This document shows, in pieces, positions 33,724 through 42,718 of a stretch of 64,000 bases of DNA. This DNA is from Caulobacter sp. (GTDB lineage: Bacteria; Pseudomonadota; Alphaproteobacteria; Caulobacterales; Caulobacteraceae). The stretch lies in NCBI GenBank assembly GCA_017745235.1, contig JAGHZU010000004.1:245988-309987 (forward strand). The letters are read 5' to 3'. The notes beneath the pieces were generated by a model. It was not told the DNA's origin, did not search any database, and saw only the letters and a program-made list of their open reading frames with translations. The position numbers were made by a program, and so were the translations under genes. Position 1 is the first letter of the stretch; each line of letters starts with the position of its first letter.

Positions 33724-35457
33724 TTGGCGAACGACACGGCCACGACCGACACCGTCCCGGAGTCCCCGCGCCCGGGAGGCGCCGGCACGGTCAGGCGCAG
33801 GCTGCTGCTGATGGCCCTGAGCCTGGTGGTGCCGGCCGTGGTGTTCATGGCCCTGCTGGCCCGGGCCGAATACGGCGACAGCCGCGCGCGCTACGAGCGC
33901 CAGCTTGTGGCCACGGCCAGAGCCCTGGTGCTGGCCACCGATCGCCAGATCGGCCAGGGGCAAAGCGTGCTGCAGACCCTGACGGTCTCGCCCGCCCTGG
34001 CCTCGGGCGACATCGCCGCCTTCGAGCGCCAGGCCCGCGCGGCGGTCAAGGGAAGCGACGGCTGGATCGTGCTGATCCAGGGCCGCCGCCAGTTGATCAA
34101 CACCAGCCTGCCCCCGGGCGTGCGCCCGCAGCCGGTGGACCTGTCCGACAGCCACTGGCGCGAACTGCGCACCGGGCGGCTGAAGGTCTCCAACCTGATC
34201 CTGAACGGCGGGCCCGACACCGCCATCGTCGCCATCGAGATGCCGGTGATCGTCAACGGCCGCCTGCACGAGCTGGCCTATGTGCAGAACCCGCGCGCCT
34301 TCGCCTCGATCTTCGCGGCCCAGAACATTCCGTCCACCTGGACGGCCAGCATCATCGACCGCCACTACGCCCTGGTGTCGCGCTCGCACGACCAGGACCG
34401 CATGCTGGGTCGGACGGCCAGTCTGGACATGCAGCGGGCCATGTCCCAGCGCAACGACGGGGTGGTGCTGAGCCACACCCTGGACGGCACGGCCACCCTT
34501 TCGGCGTTCAGCCGGTCCACGACCAGCGGCTGGTCGTTCATCGTGGGCGTGCCCCGCGACGAGCTGAACCGCGCCAACTGGGCCTCGGTGGGCCAGCTGA
34601 CCCTGGCGACCCTGGGACTGCTGGCCATCGGGGCGGCGGTGGCCACGGTGTTCTCGCGCGACATCTCCTCGGCGCTGCGGGGCCTGATCGCCGACGCCCG
34701 GGCGGTGGCCGCCGGCGAGGGCGTGGGCCCCGACGCCGGCGACCTGAGCGAGATCACCGAGGTGCGCCTGGCCCTGAAGGACGCCGCCCAGCAGCTGCGC
34801 GCCCGCGAGGCCGAGGAGCAGCGCGCCCTCCAGCGCCAGCGGCTGATGATCAACGAGCTGAACCACCGGGTGAAGAACACCCTGGCCACGGTGCAGTCGC
34901 TGGCCCGCCAGAGCCTGGGGCGGCCCGCCGACAATCCGGGCCTGGCCGCGTTCAACGACCGGCTGATGGCCCTGGCCCGCGCCCACGACCTGCTGACCCA
35001 GAGCGTCTGGGAGGGCGCGGACCTGGAGGCGATCCTGCGCCAGACGCTGGAGCCGTACCTGGACCGCGTGGTGCTGGCCGGACCGCCGGTGGACCTGACG
35101 CCGAACGCGGCGCTGGCCCTGTCGATGGTGTTCCACGAGCTGGCCACGAACGCGGGCAAGTACGGGGCCCTGTCGACGCCGGGAGGAACGATCGCCGTGG
35201 TCTGGCACGCCGAGCCCCAGGCGCTGCATCGCGTGACCCTGCACTGGGAGGAACGCGGCGGGCCGCAGGTGTCGCCGCCGGCCCGGGTGGGCTTCGGCTC
35301 GCGCCTCATCGCCGCCAGCGTCAAGTCGGAGCTGCGGGGCGAAGCGCGGTTCGACTACCGCTCCTCGGGCCTGGTGTGCGTGCTGACCCTGGTGCTGCCC
35401 GAAGGGGAGCAGGCGGAAGAGGCCGAACGCGGCCCGCCTCCGCCGCCCCATATTTAG
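33724..35457 (+). CDS. Membrane-bound HWE-type sensor histidine kinase
   Basis: A 577-residue kinase. TM1 is about residues 26-45 (LLLMALSLVVPAVVFMALLA), then a ~230-residue dCache-like periplasmic sensor, TM2 (~287-312), a HAMP-like segment, and an HWE/HisKA_2 core with INELNHRVKNTLATVQSLAR and phospho-accepting His381. The ATPase part has FHELATNAGKYGALSTPGG (N box) and GFGSRLIAASVKSELRG. HWE kinases in alphaproteobacteria often act in general stress or light signalling; no partner regulator is adjacent. The start is a TTG at 33724 without a clear ribosome site, so it may be elsewhere in the first ~30 codons. Confidence 0.88.
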   Translation: MANDTATTDTVPESPRPGGAGTVRRRLLLMALSLVVPAVVFMALLARAEYGDSRARYERQLVATARALVLATDRQIGQGQSVLQTLTVSPALASGDIAAFERQARAAVKGSDGWIVLIQGRRQLINTSLPPGVRPQPVDLSDSHWRELRTGRLKVSNLILNGGPDTAIVAIEMPVIVNGRLHELAYVQNPRAFASIFAAQNIPSTWTASIIDRHYALVSRSHDQDRMLGRTASLDMQRAMSQRNDGVVLSHTLDGTATLSAFSRSTTSGWSFIVGVPRDELNRANWASVGQLTLATLGLLAIGAAVATVFSRDISSALRGLIADARAVAAGEGVGPDAGDLSEITEVRLALKDAAQQLRAREAEEQRALQRQRLMINELNHRVKNTLATVQSLARQSLGRPADNPGLAAFNDRLMALARAHDLLTQSVWEGADLEAILRQTLEPYLDRVVLAGPPVDLTPNAALALSMVFHELATNAGKYGALSTPGGTIAVVWHAEPQALHRVTLHWEERGGPQVSPPARVGFGSRLIAASVKSELRGEARFDYRSSGLVCVLTLVLPEGEQAEEAERGPPPPPHI

Positions 35458-35488
35458 TAAGTCGTTTCTGAATTAGCCCAAGAAGCGG

Positions 35489-35521
35489 GCAATCGCGTAC
35501 CGCCGGTCGATGGGCGATTGC
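35489..35521. promoter_or_regulatory. Inverted repeat upstream of rutB
   Basis: GCAATCGC and GCGATTGC (8-base perfect arms, 17-base spacer) lie about 55 bases before the rutB start. It could be a regulator site or an mRNA leader hairpin. It does not match the RutR consensus TTGACCA-N2-TGGTCAA known in E. coli. Confidence 0.35.
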
Positions 35522-35576
35522 GCGCGGGCCCGGCTTGGTCTTTCCTGCCTCGCTCACCCCGGCGGGAGCGCCCCTG

Positions 35577-36269
35577 ATGACCACCGAGACCCTGATGCTG
35601 CCGGCCCGCCCCGAGCCGATCGCCCTGCCGCTGGACAAGACCGCGGTGATCGTCATCGACATGCAGAACGCCTACGCCTCGCCCGGCGGCTATCTGGACC
35701 TGGCGGGCTTCGACATCGGCGGGGCCGCGGCGGTGATCGACAAGATCAAGGACGTGCTGGACGTCGCCCGCGGCGCGGGCATGCCGGTGATCTATTTCCA
35801 GAACGGCTGGGACCCCGACTATGTCGAGGCCGGCGGCCCGGGCTCGCCCAACTGGTGGAAGTCCAACGCCCTGAAGACCATGCGCGCCCGGCCCGAACTG
35901 CACGGCAAGCTGCTGGCCAGGGGCGCCTGGGACTACGAGCTGGTCGACGCGCTGAAGCCTGAGGCCGGCGACATCGTGCTGCACAAGACCCGCTACAGCG
36001 GCTTCTTCAACAGCCAGCTGGACAGCGTGCTGCGGGCGCGCGGGATCCGGCACCTGGTGTTCGTGGGCATCGCCACCAACGTCTGCGTGGAGTCGACCCT
36101 GCGCGACGGCTTCTTCCTGGAATATTTCGGCACGGTGCTGGAGGACGCCACCCACCAGGCGGGCCCCGAGTTCGTGCAGCAGGCCGCGCTCTACAACATC
36201 GAGAAGTTCTTCGGCTGGGTGTCGAACACGGCCGATTTCAAGGGGGCGGTGGGGCAGCGGGAGGCCTAG
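35577..36269 (+). CDS. rutB: Ureidoacrylate amidohydrolase RutB
   Basis: A 230-residue cysteine hydrolase of the isochorismatase fold that cleaves (peroxy)ureidoacrylate to aminoacrylate-type product, carbamate and ammonia in the Rut pyrimidine pathway. The triad is visible: Asp in [18 protein letters not shown], Lys in [20 protein letters not shown], and nucleophile Cys in [20 protein letters not shown]. The wording around these, including [17 protein letters not shown], is specific for RutB and not for generic nicotinamidases. The ATG at 35577 has GGGAG upstream. It is the first gene of a rutB-C-D-A cluster. Confidence 0.93.
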   Translation: MTTETLMLPARPEPIALPLDKTAVIVIDMQNAYASPGGYLDLAGFDIGGAAAVIDKIKDVLDVARGAGMPVIYFQNGWDPDYVEAGGPGSPNWWKSNALKTMRARPELHGKLLARGAWDYELVDALKPEAGDIVLHKTRYSGFFNSQLDSVLRARGIRHLVFVGIATNVCVESTLRDGFFLEYFGTVLEDATHQAGPEFVQQAALYNIEKFFGWVSNTADFKGAVGQREA

Positions 36270-36286
36270 CCGCAACGCAAACCGTT

Positions 36287-36392
36287 GTCATCCCGGAAGC
36301 CCCGCAGGGGCTGTCCGGGACCCAGAGGACGGGGCTGGCGCGGTGCGGTTCCCCTGGGTCCCGGACAAGCGCTCCGCGCTTCCGGGGATGAC
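36287..36392. repeat. Two-part palindromic repeat, family A (BIME-like), between rutB and rutC
   Basis: A 106-base element opening GTCATCCCGGAAGCCCC and closing GCTTCCGGGGATGAC, with inner arms GTCCGGGACCCAG / CTGGGTCCCGGAC. Its length and architecture are the same as the element at 51403-51508 between xylB and xylC. Confidence 0.85.
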
Positions 36393-36417
36393 AAACTGAA
36401 TTGGAAGGGAAGAGGAA

Positions 36418-36807
36418 ATGCCCAAGACCGTCATCACCCCGCCCGGCACGGGAACGCCGATCGCGCCCTTCTCGCCGGGGACCCTGGCCGACGGCGTGGT
36501 CTACGTCTCGGGCACCCTGGCCTTCGACAAGGACAACAACGTCGCCCACGTAGGCGACGCCGCCGCCCAGACGCGCCAGGTGCTGGAGACCATCAAGTCG
36601 GTGATCGAGACGGCCGGCGGCACGATGGAGGACGTGACCATGAACCACATCTTCCTGACCGACTGGGCCAACTACCAGGCGATCAACAAGGTCTACGCCG
36701 AGTACTTTCCGGGCGACAAGCCGGCCCGGTACTGCATCCAGTGCGGCCTGGTGAAGCCCGACTTCCTGGTTGAGATCGCCACCGTCGCGCACATCGGCAA
36801 GCGATGA
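36418..36807 (+). CDS. rutC: RutC, YjgF/RidA-family aminoacrylate deaminase
   Basis: A 129-residue trimer-forming member of the RidA family that acts in the Rut pathway on the aminoacrylate intermediate. Conserved blocks are [40 protein letters not shown], and the C-terminal [20 protein letters not shown] with the family Arg and Glu. RutC-specific wording is IGKR at the end and [35 protein letters not shown] precedes the ATG. It lies 148 bases after rutB because of the inserted repeat. Confidence 0.93.
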   Translation: MPKTVITPPGTGTPIAPFSPGTLADGVVYVSGTLAFDKDNNVAHVGDAAAQTRQVLETIKSVIETAGGTMEDVTMNHIFLTDWANYQAINKVYAEYFPGDKPARYCIQCGLVKPDFLVEIATVAHIGKR

Positions 36808-36818
36808 CCTTCCCTCTC

Positions 36819-36925
36819 CGCCCATCCCCGCGACGGTGGCGAGCCAAGCCGAGCCGGCGGTTCACGACACGGCCGCGCCATGTCCCGGGAGGCAGCCTGG
36901 GCGCCCGTCTTCGCGGGGATGGGCG
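36819..36925. repeat. Inverted-repeat element between rutC and rutD (family D)
   Basis: Perfect 15-base arms CGCCCATCCCCGCGA and TCGCGGGGATGGGCG bound a 107-base unit in the rutC-rutD gap. A different family from the one between rutB and rutC. Confidence 0.8.
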
Positions 36926-36967
36926 GATTGGGGCGCAGGCTGGAGAGCGGGCCCGGAGGACGGTCGC

Positions 36968-37858
36968 ATGAACGGCGGGACCGTCGATGGCCTGTATTAC
37001 GAGGTGCATGGCGGGCCGGCGGCGGGCCGCGAGACGGTGATCCTGTCGGCGGGCCTGGGCGGCTCGGGCGCGTTCTGGGCGCCGCAGATGGAGGCGCTGC
37101 TGGGCCGCTTCCGGGTGGTGCTGTACGACCACCGCGGCACGGGACGCAGCGTGCGCGCCCTGCCCTCGCCCTACGCCGTGCGCGACATGGGCCAGGACAT
37201 CGTCAGGGTGGCCGACGCTCTGGGGCTGGAGCGCGTCCACGTGGTGGGCCACGCAGCCGGCGGCAATGCGGGCCTGGCCATGGCGCTGGACCATCCGGAA
37301 CGCATCGGGCGGCTGGTGGTGGTCAACGGCTGGTCGCGGCCCGACCCGCACATCAAGCGCTGCTTCGACACCCGCCTGGCCCTGCTGAACAACACGGGCG
37401 TGGCGGCCTATGTCCACGCCCAGCCGATCTTCCTCTATCCGGCCGACTGGCTGAGCGCCAACCACGCCCGGCTGGAAGCCGAGGAAGTCCACCACGTCCA
37501 GGGCTTCCCGGACCCGGACGTGATGCGCGCCCGCATCCAGGCGCTGCTGGACTTCGACATCGACGCGGACCTGGAGCGGATCGCCTGCCCGGTGCTGGTC
37601 AGCGCCAGCGCCGACGACATGCTGGTCCCGCCCGCCTGCTCGCGCCGCCTGGCCGAGCGGTTGCCGAACGCCGAACTGGACGTGGCGCCGTGGGGCGGCC
37701 ACGGCTTCACGGTGACCGCGCCGGAGGCGTTCAACGCCCGGGTCGTGCGGTTCCTGGAGGGGGCCGGCGCAGCGAACCCCCTCAATCGCTTCGCGACACC
37801 TCCCCCCGAGGGGGAGCATCCGACGTCCCGCGCCTCAGCTTCCACAAAGGGGGATTAG
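36968..37858 (+). CDS. rutD: RutD, alpha/beta-hydrolase-fold protein of pyrimidine catabolism
   Basis: A 296-residue alpha/beta-hydrolase thought to hydrolyse aminoacrylate in the Rut pathway. The core is clear: [29 protein letters not shown], and [20 protein letters not shown], as in E. coli RutD. The usual G-x-S-x-G nucleophile elbow reads GHAAG, with Ala96 in place of Ser; E. coli RutD likewise has GHALG, so this is a family trait and not damage. The protein continues ~27 residues past the normal end because the frame runs through a palindromic repeat (37777-37816). The ATG at 36968 has GGAGG upstream. Confidence 0.9.
   Translation: MNGGTVDGLYYEVHGGPAAGRETVILSAGLGGSGAFWAPQMEALLGRFRVVLYDHRGTGRSVRALPSPYAVRDMGQDIVRVADALGLERVHVVGHAAGGNAGLAMALDHPERIGRLVVVNGWSRPDPHIKRCFDTRLALLNNTGVAAYVHAQPIFLYPADWLSANHARLEAEEVHHVQGFPDPDVMRARIQALLDFDIDADLERIACPVLVSASADDMLVPPACSRRLAERLPNAELDVAPWGGHGFTVTAPEAFNARVVRFLEGAGAANPLNRFATPPPEGEHPTSRASASTKGD
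37777..37816. repeat. Palindromic repeat, family B, inside the 3' end of rutD
   Basis: CCCCCTCAATCGCTTCGCGA and the following CACCTCCCCCCGAGGGGGAG match the reverse complement of the element at 12875-12920 with only a few differences. Here it is translated as the C-terminal tail of RutD and abuts the start of rutA. Confidence 0.75.
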
Positions 37859-37862
37859 CACC

Positions 37863-38927
37863 ATGGAAATCGGCGTCTTCATCCCGATCGGCAACAACGG
37901 CTGGCTGATCTCCGAGGCGGCCCCGCAGTACATGCCGACGTTCGAGCTGAACAAGACGATCGTCCAGAAGGCCGAGACGTACGGCTTCGACTTCGCGCTC
38001 TCGATGATCAAGCTGCGCGGCTTCGGGGGCAAGACCCAGTTCTGGGAGCACAACCTGGAGAGCTTCACCCTGATGGCGGGCCTGGCGGCCGTGACCGACA
38101 GGATCAAGATCTTCGCCACCGCGGCCACCCTGACGATCCCGCCGGCCATCGTGGCGCGCATGGCCTCGACCATCGACTCGATCGCCCCGGGCCGCTTCGG
38201 CATCAACCTGGTCACCGGCTGGCAGAAGGCCGAATACGACCAGATGGGCCTGTGGCCGGGCGAGCAGCACTATACCGACCGCTACAACTACCTGGCCGAA
38301 TACGCGACCGTGCTGCGCGAGCTGCTGGACACGGGCGTCAGCGACTTCAAGGGCAAGTACTTCCAGATGGAGGACTGCCGGGTCAGCCCGCACCCGAAGG
38401 AGACCAAGCTGATCTGCGCGGGCTCGTCGAACGAGGGCCTGGCCTTCACGGCCCAGTACGCCGACTACAGCTTCGCCCTGGGCAAGGGGACCAACACCCC
38501 GGCGGCCTTCGCCACGGTCAACGACCGCCTGAAGGCGGCGGCCGACAAGACCGGGCGCGACGTGGCCTCGTACATCCTGTTCATGGTCATCGCCGACGAG
38601 ACCGACGAGGCGGCCATGGCCAAGTGGCAGGCCTATCGCGCGGGCGCCGACCAGGAAGCCCTGGCCTGGCTGACCAACCAGGCCGCGCCCAACGCCGCGG
38701 CGGGCGCCACCACCAACACCGCCCAGCTGGCCGCGCCGGAATCGGCGGTGAACCTGAATATGGGCACGCTGGTGGGCAGCTATGAAAGCGTCGCGCGGAT
38801 GCTGGACGAGGTGGCCGCCGTGGAAGGCACCGCCGGCGTGCTGCTGGTGTTCGACGACTTCGTGAAGGGGGTCGAGGATTTCGGGACGCGGGTGCAGCCG
38901 CTGATGAAGTCGCGGAACGGGGCCTGA
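37863..38927 (+). CDS. rutA: Pyrimidine monooxygenase RutA
   Basis: A 354-residue flavin-dependent monooxygenase of the bacterial luciferase (LLM) family that opens the uracil ring at N3-C4 using FMN and O2, the first step of the Rut pathway. Recognisable segments: [60 protein letters not shown], and [20 protein letters not shown]. The wording is specific to RutA. The gene starts 4 bases after rutD. In E. coli rutA is the first gene of rutABCDEFG; here it is last. Neither the flavin reductase RutF nor RutE, RutG or RutR is present in the window. Confidence 0.94.
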   Translation: MEIGVFIPIGNNGWLISEAAPQYMPTFELNKTIVQKAETYGFDFALSMIKLRGFGGKTQFWEHNLESFTLMAGLAAVTDRIKIFATAATLTIPPAIVARMASTIDSIAPGRFGINLVTGWQKAEYDQMGLWPGEQHYTDRYNYLAEYATVLRELLDTGVSDFKGKYFQMEDCRVSPHPKETKLICAGSSNEGLAFTAQYADYSFALGKGTNTPAAFATVNDRLKAAADKTGRDVASYILFMVIADETDEAAMAKWQAYRAGADQEALAWLTNQAAPNAAAGATTNTAQLAAPESAVNLNMGTLVGSYESVARMLDEVAAVEGTAGVLLVFDDFVKGVEDFGTRVQPLMKSRNGA

Positions 38928-38957
38928 GGGAGCCTCTGCGCCGCGGCGCTGCGCATT

Positions 38958-39231
38958 CTTCCCCCTACGGGGGAGGAGCGCCGAAGGCGCGGAGGGGGCA
39001 AGTCGGTTCGCGCCGCGCTCGACGCCGTGCGGGGCGTCCGCACATCAGCACTTGCCCCCACCTGGCGGCTCCGCCGCCTGTCCGCCCCCGTAGGGGGCGG
39101 ATCTGCTCGCTCTTCCCCCTGCGGGGAGGAGGGCTGAAGGCCCGGAGGGGGCAAGTCGGTTCGCGCCGTGCTCGACGCCATGCGGGACGCCCGCACATCA
39201 GCACTTGCCCCCACCTGGCGGCTCCGCCGCG
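38958..39231. repeat. Tandem ~120-base direct repeat (family C)
   Basis: Copies at 38958-39077 and 39112-39231 share nearly the same sequence, from CTTCCCCCTGCGGGG-type start through GCAAGTCGGTTCGCGCCG to CACTTGCCCCCACCTGGCGG. A 34-base spacer containing CCGCCCCCGTAGGGGGCGG separates them. Each copy has internal inverted symmetry (GGGGGCAAGT / ACTTGCCCCC). The 322-base gap between rutA and the FKBP gene consists largely of this. Confidence 0.85.
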
Positions 39232-39249
39232 GATCCGCTCGGATTGGGG

Positions 39250-39756
39250 TCAGTCCACCGCCAGCATGCCGACCAGCTGCAGGCGGAAGACCAGCGTGCT
39301 GTTGGCCGGGATCGGGCCGGCGGCGCGCTCGCCATAGGCCTGGGCGGCGGGGAGCCAGAGGGTCCATTCGTCGCCGACGTGCATCAGCGGCACGATCTCG
39401 AGCCAGCCCGGGATCAGGCCGTCCAGCGGCATGATCACGGCCTTGCCGCGCTCGAACGAGCTGTCGAACACCGTGCCGTTCAGCAGCTTGCCTTCGTAGT
39501 TCACCTTGACGAGGTCGCCCAGCTTGGGACCCGGCGCGCCCTTCGGGGCGGCCTTGACCACCTTGTACTGCACGCCCGAAGCCGTGGTGACCACGCCGGG
39601 AGCCTTGGCGTTCTGGGCCAGGAAGGCCTGGCCTTCGGCCAGGGTCTTGGCGGGGTCGACGGCGGCCGACAGCTGCGGCGGGGGCGAGGCCTCCTGCGCC
39701 AGGGCGGGGCCCGCGATCAGGGCCAGGCCCAGGACAAAACCGGCGATCATTCGCAT
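39250..39756 (-). CDS. Periplasmic FKBP-type peptidyl-prolyl isomerase
   Basis: A 168-residue protein with a Sec signal peptide (MRMIAGFVLGLALIAGPALA) and a short FKBP N-domain-like helix (AEGQAFLAQNAKAPGVVTTA). The FKBP fold follows: LVKVNYEGKLLNGTVFDSSF, PLDGLIPGWLEIVPLMHVGD and YGERAAGPIPANSTLVFRLQ. It should assist folding of exported proteins. The ATG at 39756 or 39750 gives the signal peptide; the in-frame extension to 39867 is discarded. The gene stands alone, downstream of nothing on its strand. Confidence 0.92.
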   Translation of the reverse strand: MRMIAGFVLGLALIAGPALAQEASPPPQLSAAVDPAKTLAEGQAFLAQNAKAPGVVTTASGVQYKVVKAAPKGAPGPKLGDLVKVNYEGKLLNGTVFDSSFERGKAVIMPLDGLIPGWLEIVPLMHVGDEWTLWLPAAQAYGERAAGPIPANSTLVFRLQLVGMLAVD

Positions 39757-39893
39757 CGAAGCACTCGCGCTATAAGGGAAGCTGCAGTTAAGATCGGAAC
39801 GCTGACGGAATCCATCCCCCCAAGCGTCGCCATGCGTCGTCTTCCTAGGAAACAACGGCGGCTTCAAGACCGTTGGACGTCAGGGAGGATGCG

Positions 39894-40025
39894 ATGGCCG
39901 CCGGTTCCGGCCCCATGCGCCATTGGTGGCAAAAGCGCCCCGGGCTGGCGCTCTATGCGGGTTGGGCGGGGATCGCCGGCCTGCTGCTGGCGCTTCGCGG
40001 CGCCTGGGTGGCCGGCGGCTTCTGA
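39894..40025 (+). CDS. Small membrane protein (43 residues)
   Basis: A short ORF with a strong ribosome site (GGGAGG, 7 bases before the ATG). It encodes a polar start with MRHWWQKRPGLALYAG and then one hydrophobic helix, WAGIAGLLLALRGAWVAGGF, at the C-terminus. It looks like a single-pass inner-membrane peptide. Divergent from the FKBP gene. No family recognised. Confidence 0.55.
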   Translation: MAAGSGPMRHWWQKRPGLALYAGWAGIAGLLLALRGAWVAGGF

Positions 40026-40044
40026 GGCGAGCGGCTCCGCGCAC

Positions 40045-40077
40045 GAAAAAGGCCGGCGACGCTTGCGCCGCCGGCCC
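40045..40077 (-). terminator. Rho-independent terminator of the M61 peptidase gene
   Basis: On the minus strand GGCCGGCG and CGCCGGCC form an 8-base stem around a GCGCAAGCGT loop and are followed by TTTTT. It lies 24 bases after the peptidase stop codon. Confidence 0.85.
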
Positions 40078-40100
40078 CGTTCATACCTGTCGCCAGGCGC

Positions 40101-42035
40101 TTACTTCTTCGGCGAATAGATGTCGTCCAGCCGGGCCGGCGTCCCTTCGATCCGCTCCAGGCGCGGGTACTTCAGGCCGCCTCGGTAGTCGATCTTGACC
40201 GTGCGGTAGCGGTCGCCGTCCTTGACCAGCAGCTCGACCAGCGGGCCGTCGGCCTTGGCCGCCGCCTTGATCGCGTCCTTCAGCAGGTCGTCGCTGTAGG
40301 CCGTGCCGTTGACCGCCACCAGGGTCTCGCCCGCCGTCAGGCCGGCCTTGAACGCGGGGGTGTCCCAGTTGACGGCCGCCAAGGCGCCGGCGGCGCCGAC
40401 CGTCACGCCCAGCGAGTAGCTGAGGTTCATGACCTTGCCGCGGCCCTCGAGCGCCTTGAAGTACTCGGTCGGGGTGTCGGTATAGACCAGCTTGTAGCCG
40501 CCCCGGGTCAGGCCATCCAGCGGCGCATGCGCCGACAGGCCCTCGATGCGGGTCTTCAGGAAGCTCGCCCAGTCATAGGGAACCACGCCGTTCAGGGTCT
40601 GGACCACGGTGTCGAAGTCGTAGGTGAGCACCACGTACGAGCCGTTGTCGACGCCGAAGAAGGCCTTGGCGAAATCGTCCAGCGACTTCTTGCCGCCAGT
40701 CTTCTCGCGGATAAGCGTGTCGGCGTCGAGCCAGACCAGCTGGCCCTCGGAATAGTAGTCCTCGCTGCGCTGCCAGCTGGGCCAGGAGGCCGGCTTGCGG
40801 TTGGCGATGATCGGGTCGTTGGTGGTGTCCAGCACGTTGCGCCAGTTGCGGCCGGCGCGGGTGTCGTAGAGGGCGGCGGTGGCGGCCAGGGCTTCCAGGC
40901 CCTGCTGCTTGGTCACCAGGCCCGAACGGGCGGCCAGCACGTTGCCCCAGTACTGGGTCTGGCCCTCGTAGACCCACATCAGGCTGTCGCGCATCGGCTC
41001 GTTCAGCGTGGGGGTGTAGAGGTCGGCGGCGCGGCGGAACTTGCCGTTCCACGAGTGGGTGTACTCGTGGGCCAGCAGGTCGCGGCCGGCGAAGCTCTTG
41101 TCCCAGTCGGTGAAGTACTTCGGCACGACGCTGTTTTCGCTGGAGCGGTGATGCTCCAGGCCGATGCCGCCCAGCTTGTCGGTCAGGGCCATCAGGAAGT
41201 CGTAGTGGTCGTAGTGGTGCGAGCCGTAGAGCTTGTAGGCCTGCTGCACCAGGTTGCGGTGCACCTGCAGCTGCTCGGGCTTCATCTCCAGGTATTCGGG
41301 CTTGTCGGCGACCATGTTCAGGCGCACCGGCACGGCCGCGCCGGGATCCAGGTCCACCTGCTTGAAGTAGCGGCCGGCGAACATCGGCGAGTCGACCAGG
41401 GTCTCGAAGGTGGTGGCCTTGAAGGTGGTGGTCTGGCCGTCGCTGGAGGCCTTCTCCAGCGCGGTGCCGAAGCCCCAGCCCTGGGGCAGCTTCACGGTCG
41501 GCTCGATCTGGATGCGGCGGGTGTAGTAGCCGGCGGGATAGAAGCCCAGCTGCAGCCACTGCACGTTCAGCATGTCGTCGGTGACCAGGATGCGGCCCAC
41601 GTCGGGCTTCACCGGGGTGAGGAACTGGAAGCTGATCTCGATCTCGCTGGCGCCTTCCGGCACGTCGAAATGGAAGGCGTGGACGGCGACCGGATCGCGG
41701 GTCCAGGGCAGGGTCTTGCCGCCGGCGGTGATGACCAGGCCCGCCATCTTGTCCAGGTCGTTGCGCGGCGAGTGGCCGCCGGGAACCCATTGCGGATAGA
41801 GGATGGTCATCGGGCCGGCCTTGGCGACCGGGATGGTCTCGCGCACCTGGAAGATGCGGCGGTCCAGGTCGGTGGCGTCGACGCTCAGCTTCAGCACGCC
41901 CGGATAGGCGACGTCCTGGGCGGCGACGATCGGCGGGGTCGGGGGAGCCTGGACGGGAACGCGCTCTTGAGCGAGCGCCGCGCCGCCGGTCAGCAGAAGG
42001 ACGGCGGCGGAGGCGGAGAAGAACAGCGTTTTCAC
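40101..42035 (-). CDS. M61-family glycyl aminopeptidase with PDZ domain, exported
   Basis: A 644-residue zinc peptidase. A signal peptide (LFFSASAAVLLLTGGAALAQ) is followed by an M61 N-terminal beta domain (ILYPQWVPGGHSPRNDLDKM) and a catalytic domain with HEYTH at residues 323-327 (Glu324 catalytic) and the downstream zinc-ligand region PMRDSLMWVYEGQTQYWG. A PDZ domain lies near residues ~550-620 (LSYSLGVTVGAAGALAAVNW, then FKAGLTAGETLVAVNG). M61 enzymes release N-terminal Gly or Ala from peptides. The GTG at 42035 was chosen for the signal peptide, with GGGG just upstream. A terminator follows. Confidence 0.93.
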   Translation of the reverse strand: MKTLFFSASAAVLLLTGGAALAQERVPVQAPPTPPIVAAQDVAYPGVLKLSVDATDLDRRIFQVRETIPVAKAGPMTILYPQWVPGGHSPRNDLDKMAGLVITAGGKTLPWTRDPVAVHAFHFDVPEGASEIEISFQFLTPVKPDVGRILVTDDMLNVQWLQLGFYPAGYYTRRIQIEPTVKLPQGWGFGTALEKASSDGQTTTFKATTFETLVDSPMFAGRYFKQVDLDPGAAVPVRLNMVADKPEYLEMKPEQLQVHRNLVQQAYKLYGSHHYDHYDFLMALTDKLGGIGLEHHRSSENSVVPKYFTDWDKSFAGRDLLAHEYTHSWNGKFRRAADLYTPTLNEPMRDSLMWVYEGQTQYWGNVLAARSGLVTKQQGLEALAATAALYDTRAGRNWRNVLDTTNDPIIANRKPASWPSWQRSEDYYSEGQLVWLDADTLIREKTGGKKSLDDFAKAFFGVDNGSYVVLTYDFDTVVQTLNGVVPYDWASFLKTRIEGLSAHAPLDGLTRGGYKLVYTDTPTEYFKALEGRGKVMNLSYSLGVTVGAAGALAAVNWDTPAFKAGLTAGETLVAVNGTAYSDDLLKDAIKAAAKADGPLVELLVKDGDRYRTVKIDYRGGLKYPRLERIEGTPARLDDIYSPKK

Positions 42036-42180
42036 AAAACGACCCCAATGCAGCGTGCGGGCATCCTCCCGCGACGAAAGGTGGGGATATTTCTCGGCTA
42101 AGGTCCCGCTTGTCGAGTTTTTCTTTCGCCAGACCACGCGAATACGCGCCCGTATGGTGACGTTTTGCGCGGGCTGCCCC

Positions 42181-42558
42181 CTACGCCGCCAGCGAGCCGC
42201 CGGACAGGCCCGCCTCGATCGCCCGGACCGCGCGTAGCAGGCGTCCGGGAGTGATCGGCTTTTCGATGCGGGCGTCGCCGCGTTCGTCGGCGTCGATCAG
42301 GTGATCCTCGCGGGCCGAGGCCAGCAGCACGGCGGTGCGCGCGCCGCGGCGCTGGCGGGTGGCGCGGATCAGCTGGCCGCCGGTCATGCGCGGCATCTGG
42401 AAATCGGTGATCAGCAGGTCGGGATCGAAGGCGTCCATCGCCTCCAGCGCCTGCTGCCCGTCGGCGCAGACCATCACGTCGAAACCGGCTTCGCTCAGGA
42501 CGATCTCGTGGATCGTCGCCAGAAGCATGTCGTCCTCGGCGACCAAAATCTTACGCAC
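42181..42558 (-). CDS. Single-domain (CheY-like) response regulator
   Basis: A 125-residue receiver domain without output domain. The acidic pair is Asp9-Asp10 (VAEDD), the phospho-acceptor is Asp52 in LLITDFQMP, the switch residue is Ser81 (LLAS), and the conserved lysine is Lys100 (IEKPITPG). Such proteins relay phosphate or bind partners by phosphorylation state. Upstream at 42577-42591 there is TTAA-N7-TGAA, one mismatch from a CtrA box, suggesting but not proving cell-cycle control. No kinase is adjacent. Confidence 0.9.
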   Translation of the reverse strand: MRKILVAEDDMLLATIHEIVLSEAGFDVMVCADGQQALEAMDAFDPDLLITDFQMPRMTGGQLIRATRQRRGARTAVLLASAREDHLIDADERGDARIEKPITPGRLLRAVRAIEAGLSGGSLAA

Positions 42559-42718
42559 TGCTGCCCCCAGCTATGCTTAACAATCGATGAACGCGTTTAC
42601 CCCGCAGGGTCCCCCGCGTCGCCGTGCGCTATCGTCGCAGCCGGCGCCGCCTGGCCCGCAATATCGCCCACAGGCTCTGAAGCGTTCGTAAAAGGGGCCG
42701 GGCGACGCGCTTACAAGG

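Noticed and set aside
33481..35451. N-terminal extension of the acyl-CoA ligase to about 1187 codons
   Set aside because: The added part is antisense to the HWE kinase and is low-complexity. The ligase begins normally at the ATG at 33480.
36996..37260. Loss of the catalytic Ser in RutD as a sign of decay
   Set aside because: E. coli RutD also has Ala at that position (GHALG), so it is a family trait.
42577..42591. TTAA-N7-TGAA as a definite CtrA site for the single-domain regulator
   Set aside because: One base off the consensus and a single occurrence; chance is likely, so it is mentioned only in the gene entry.
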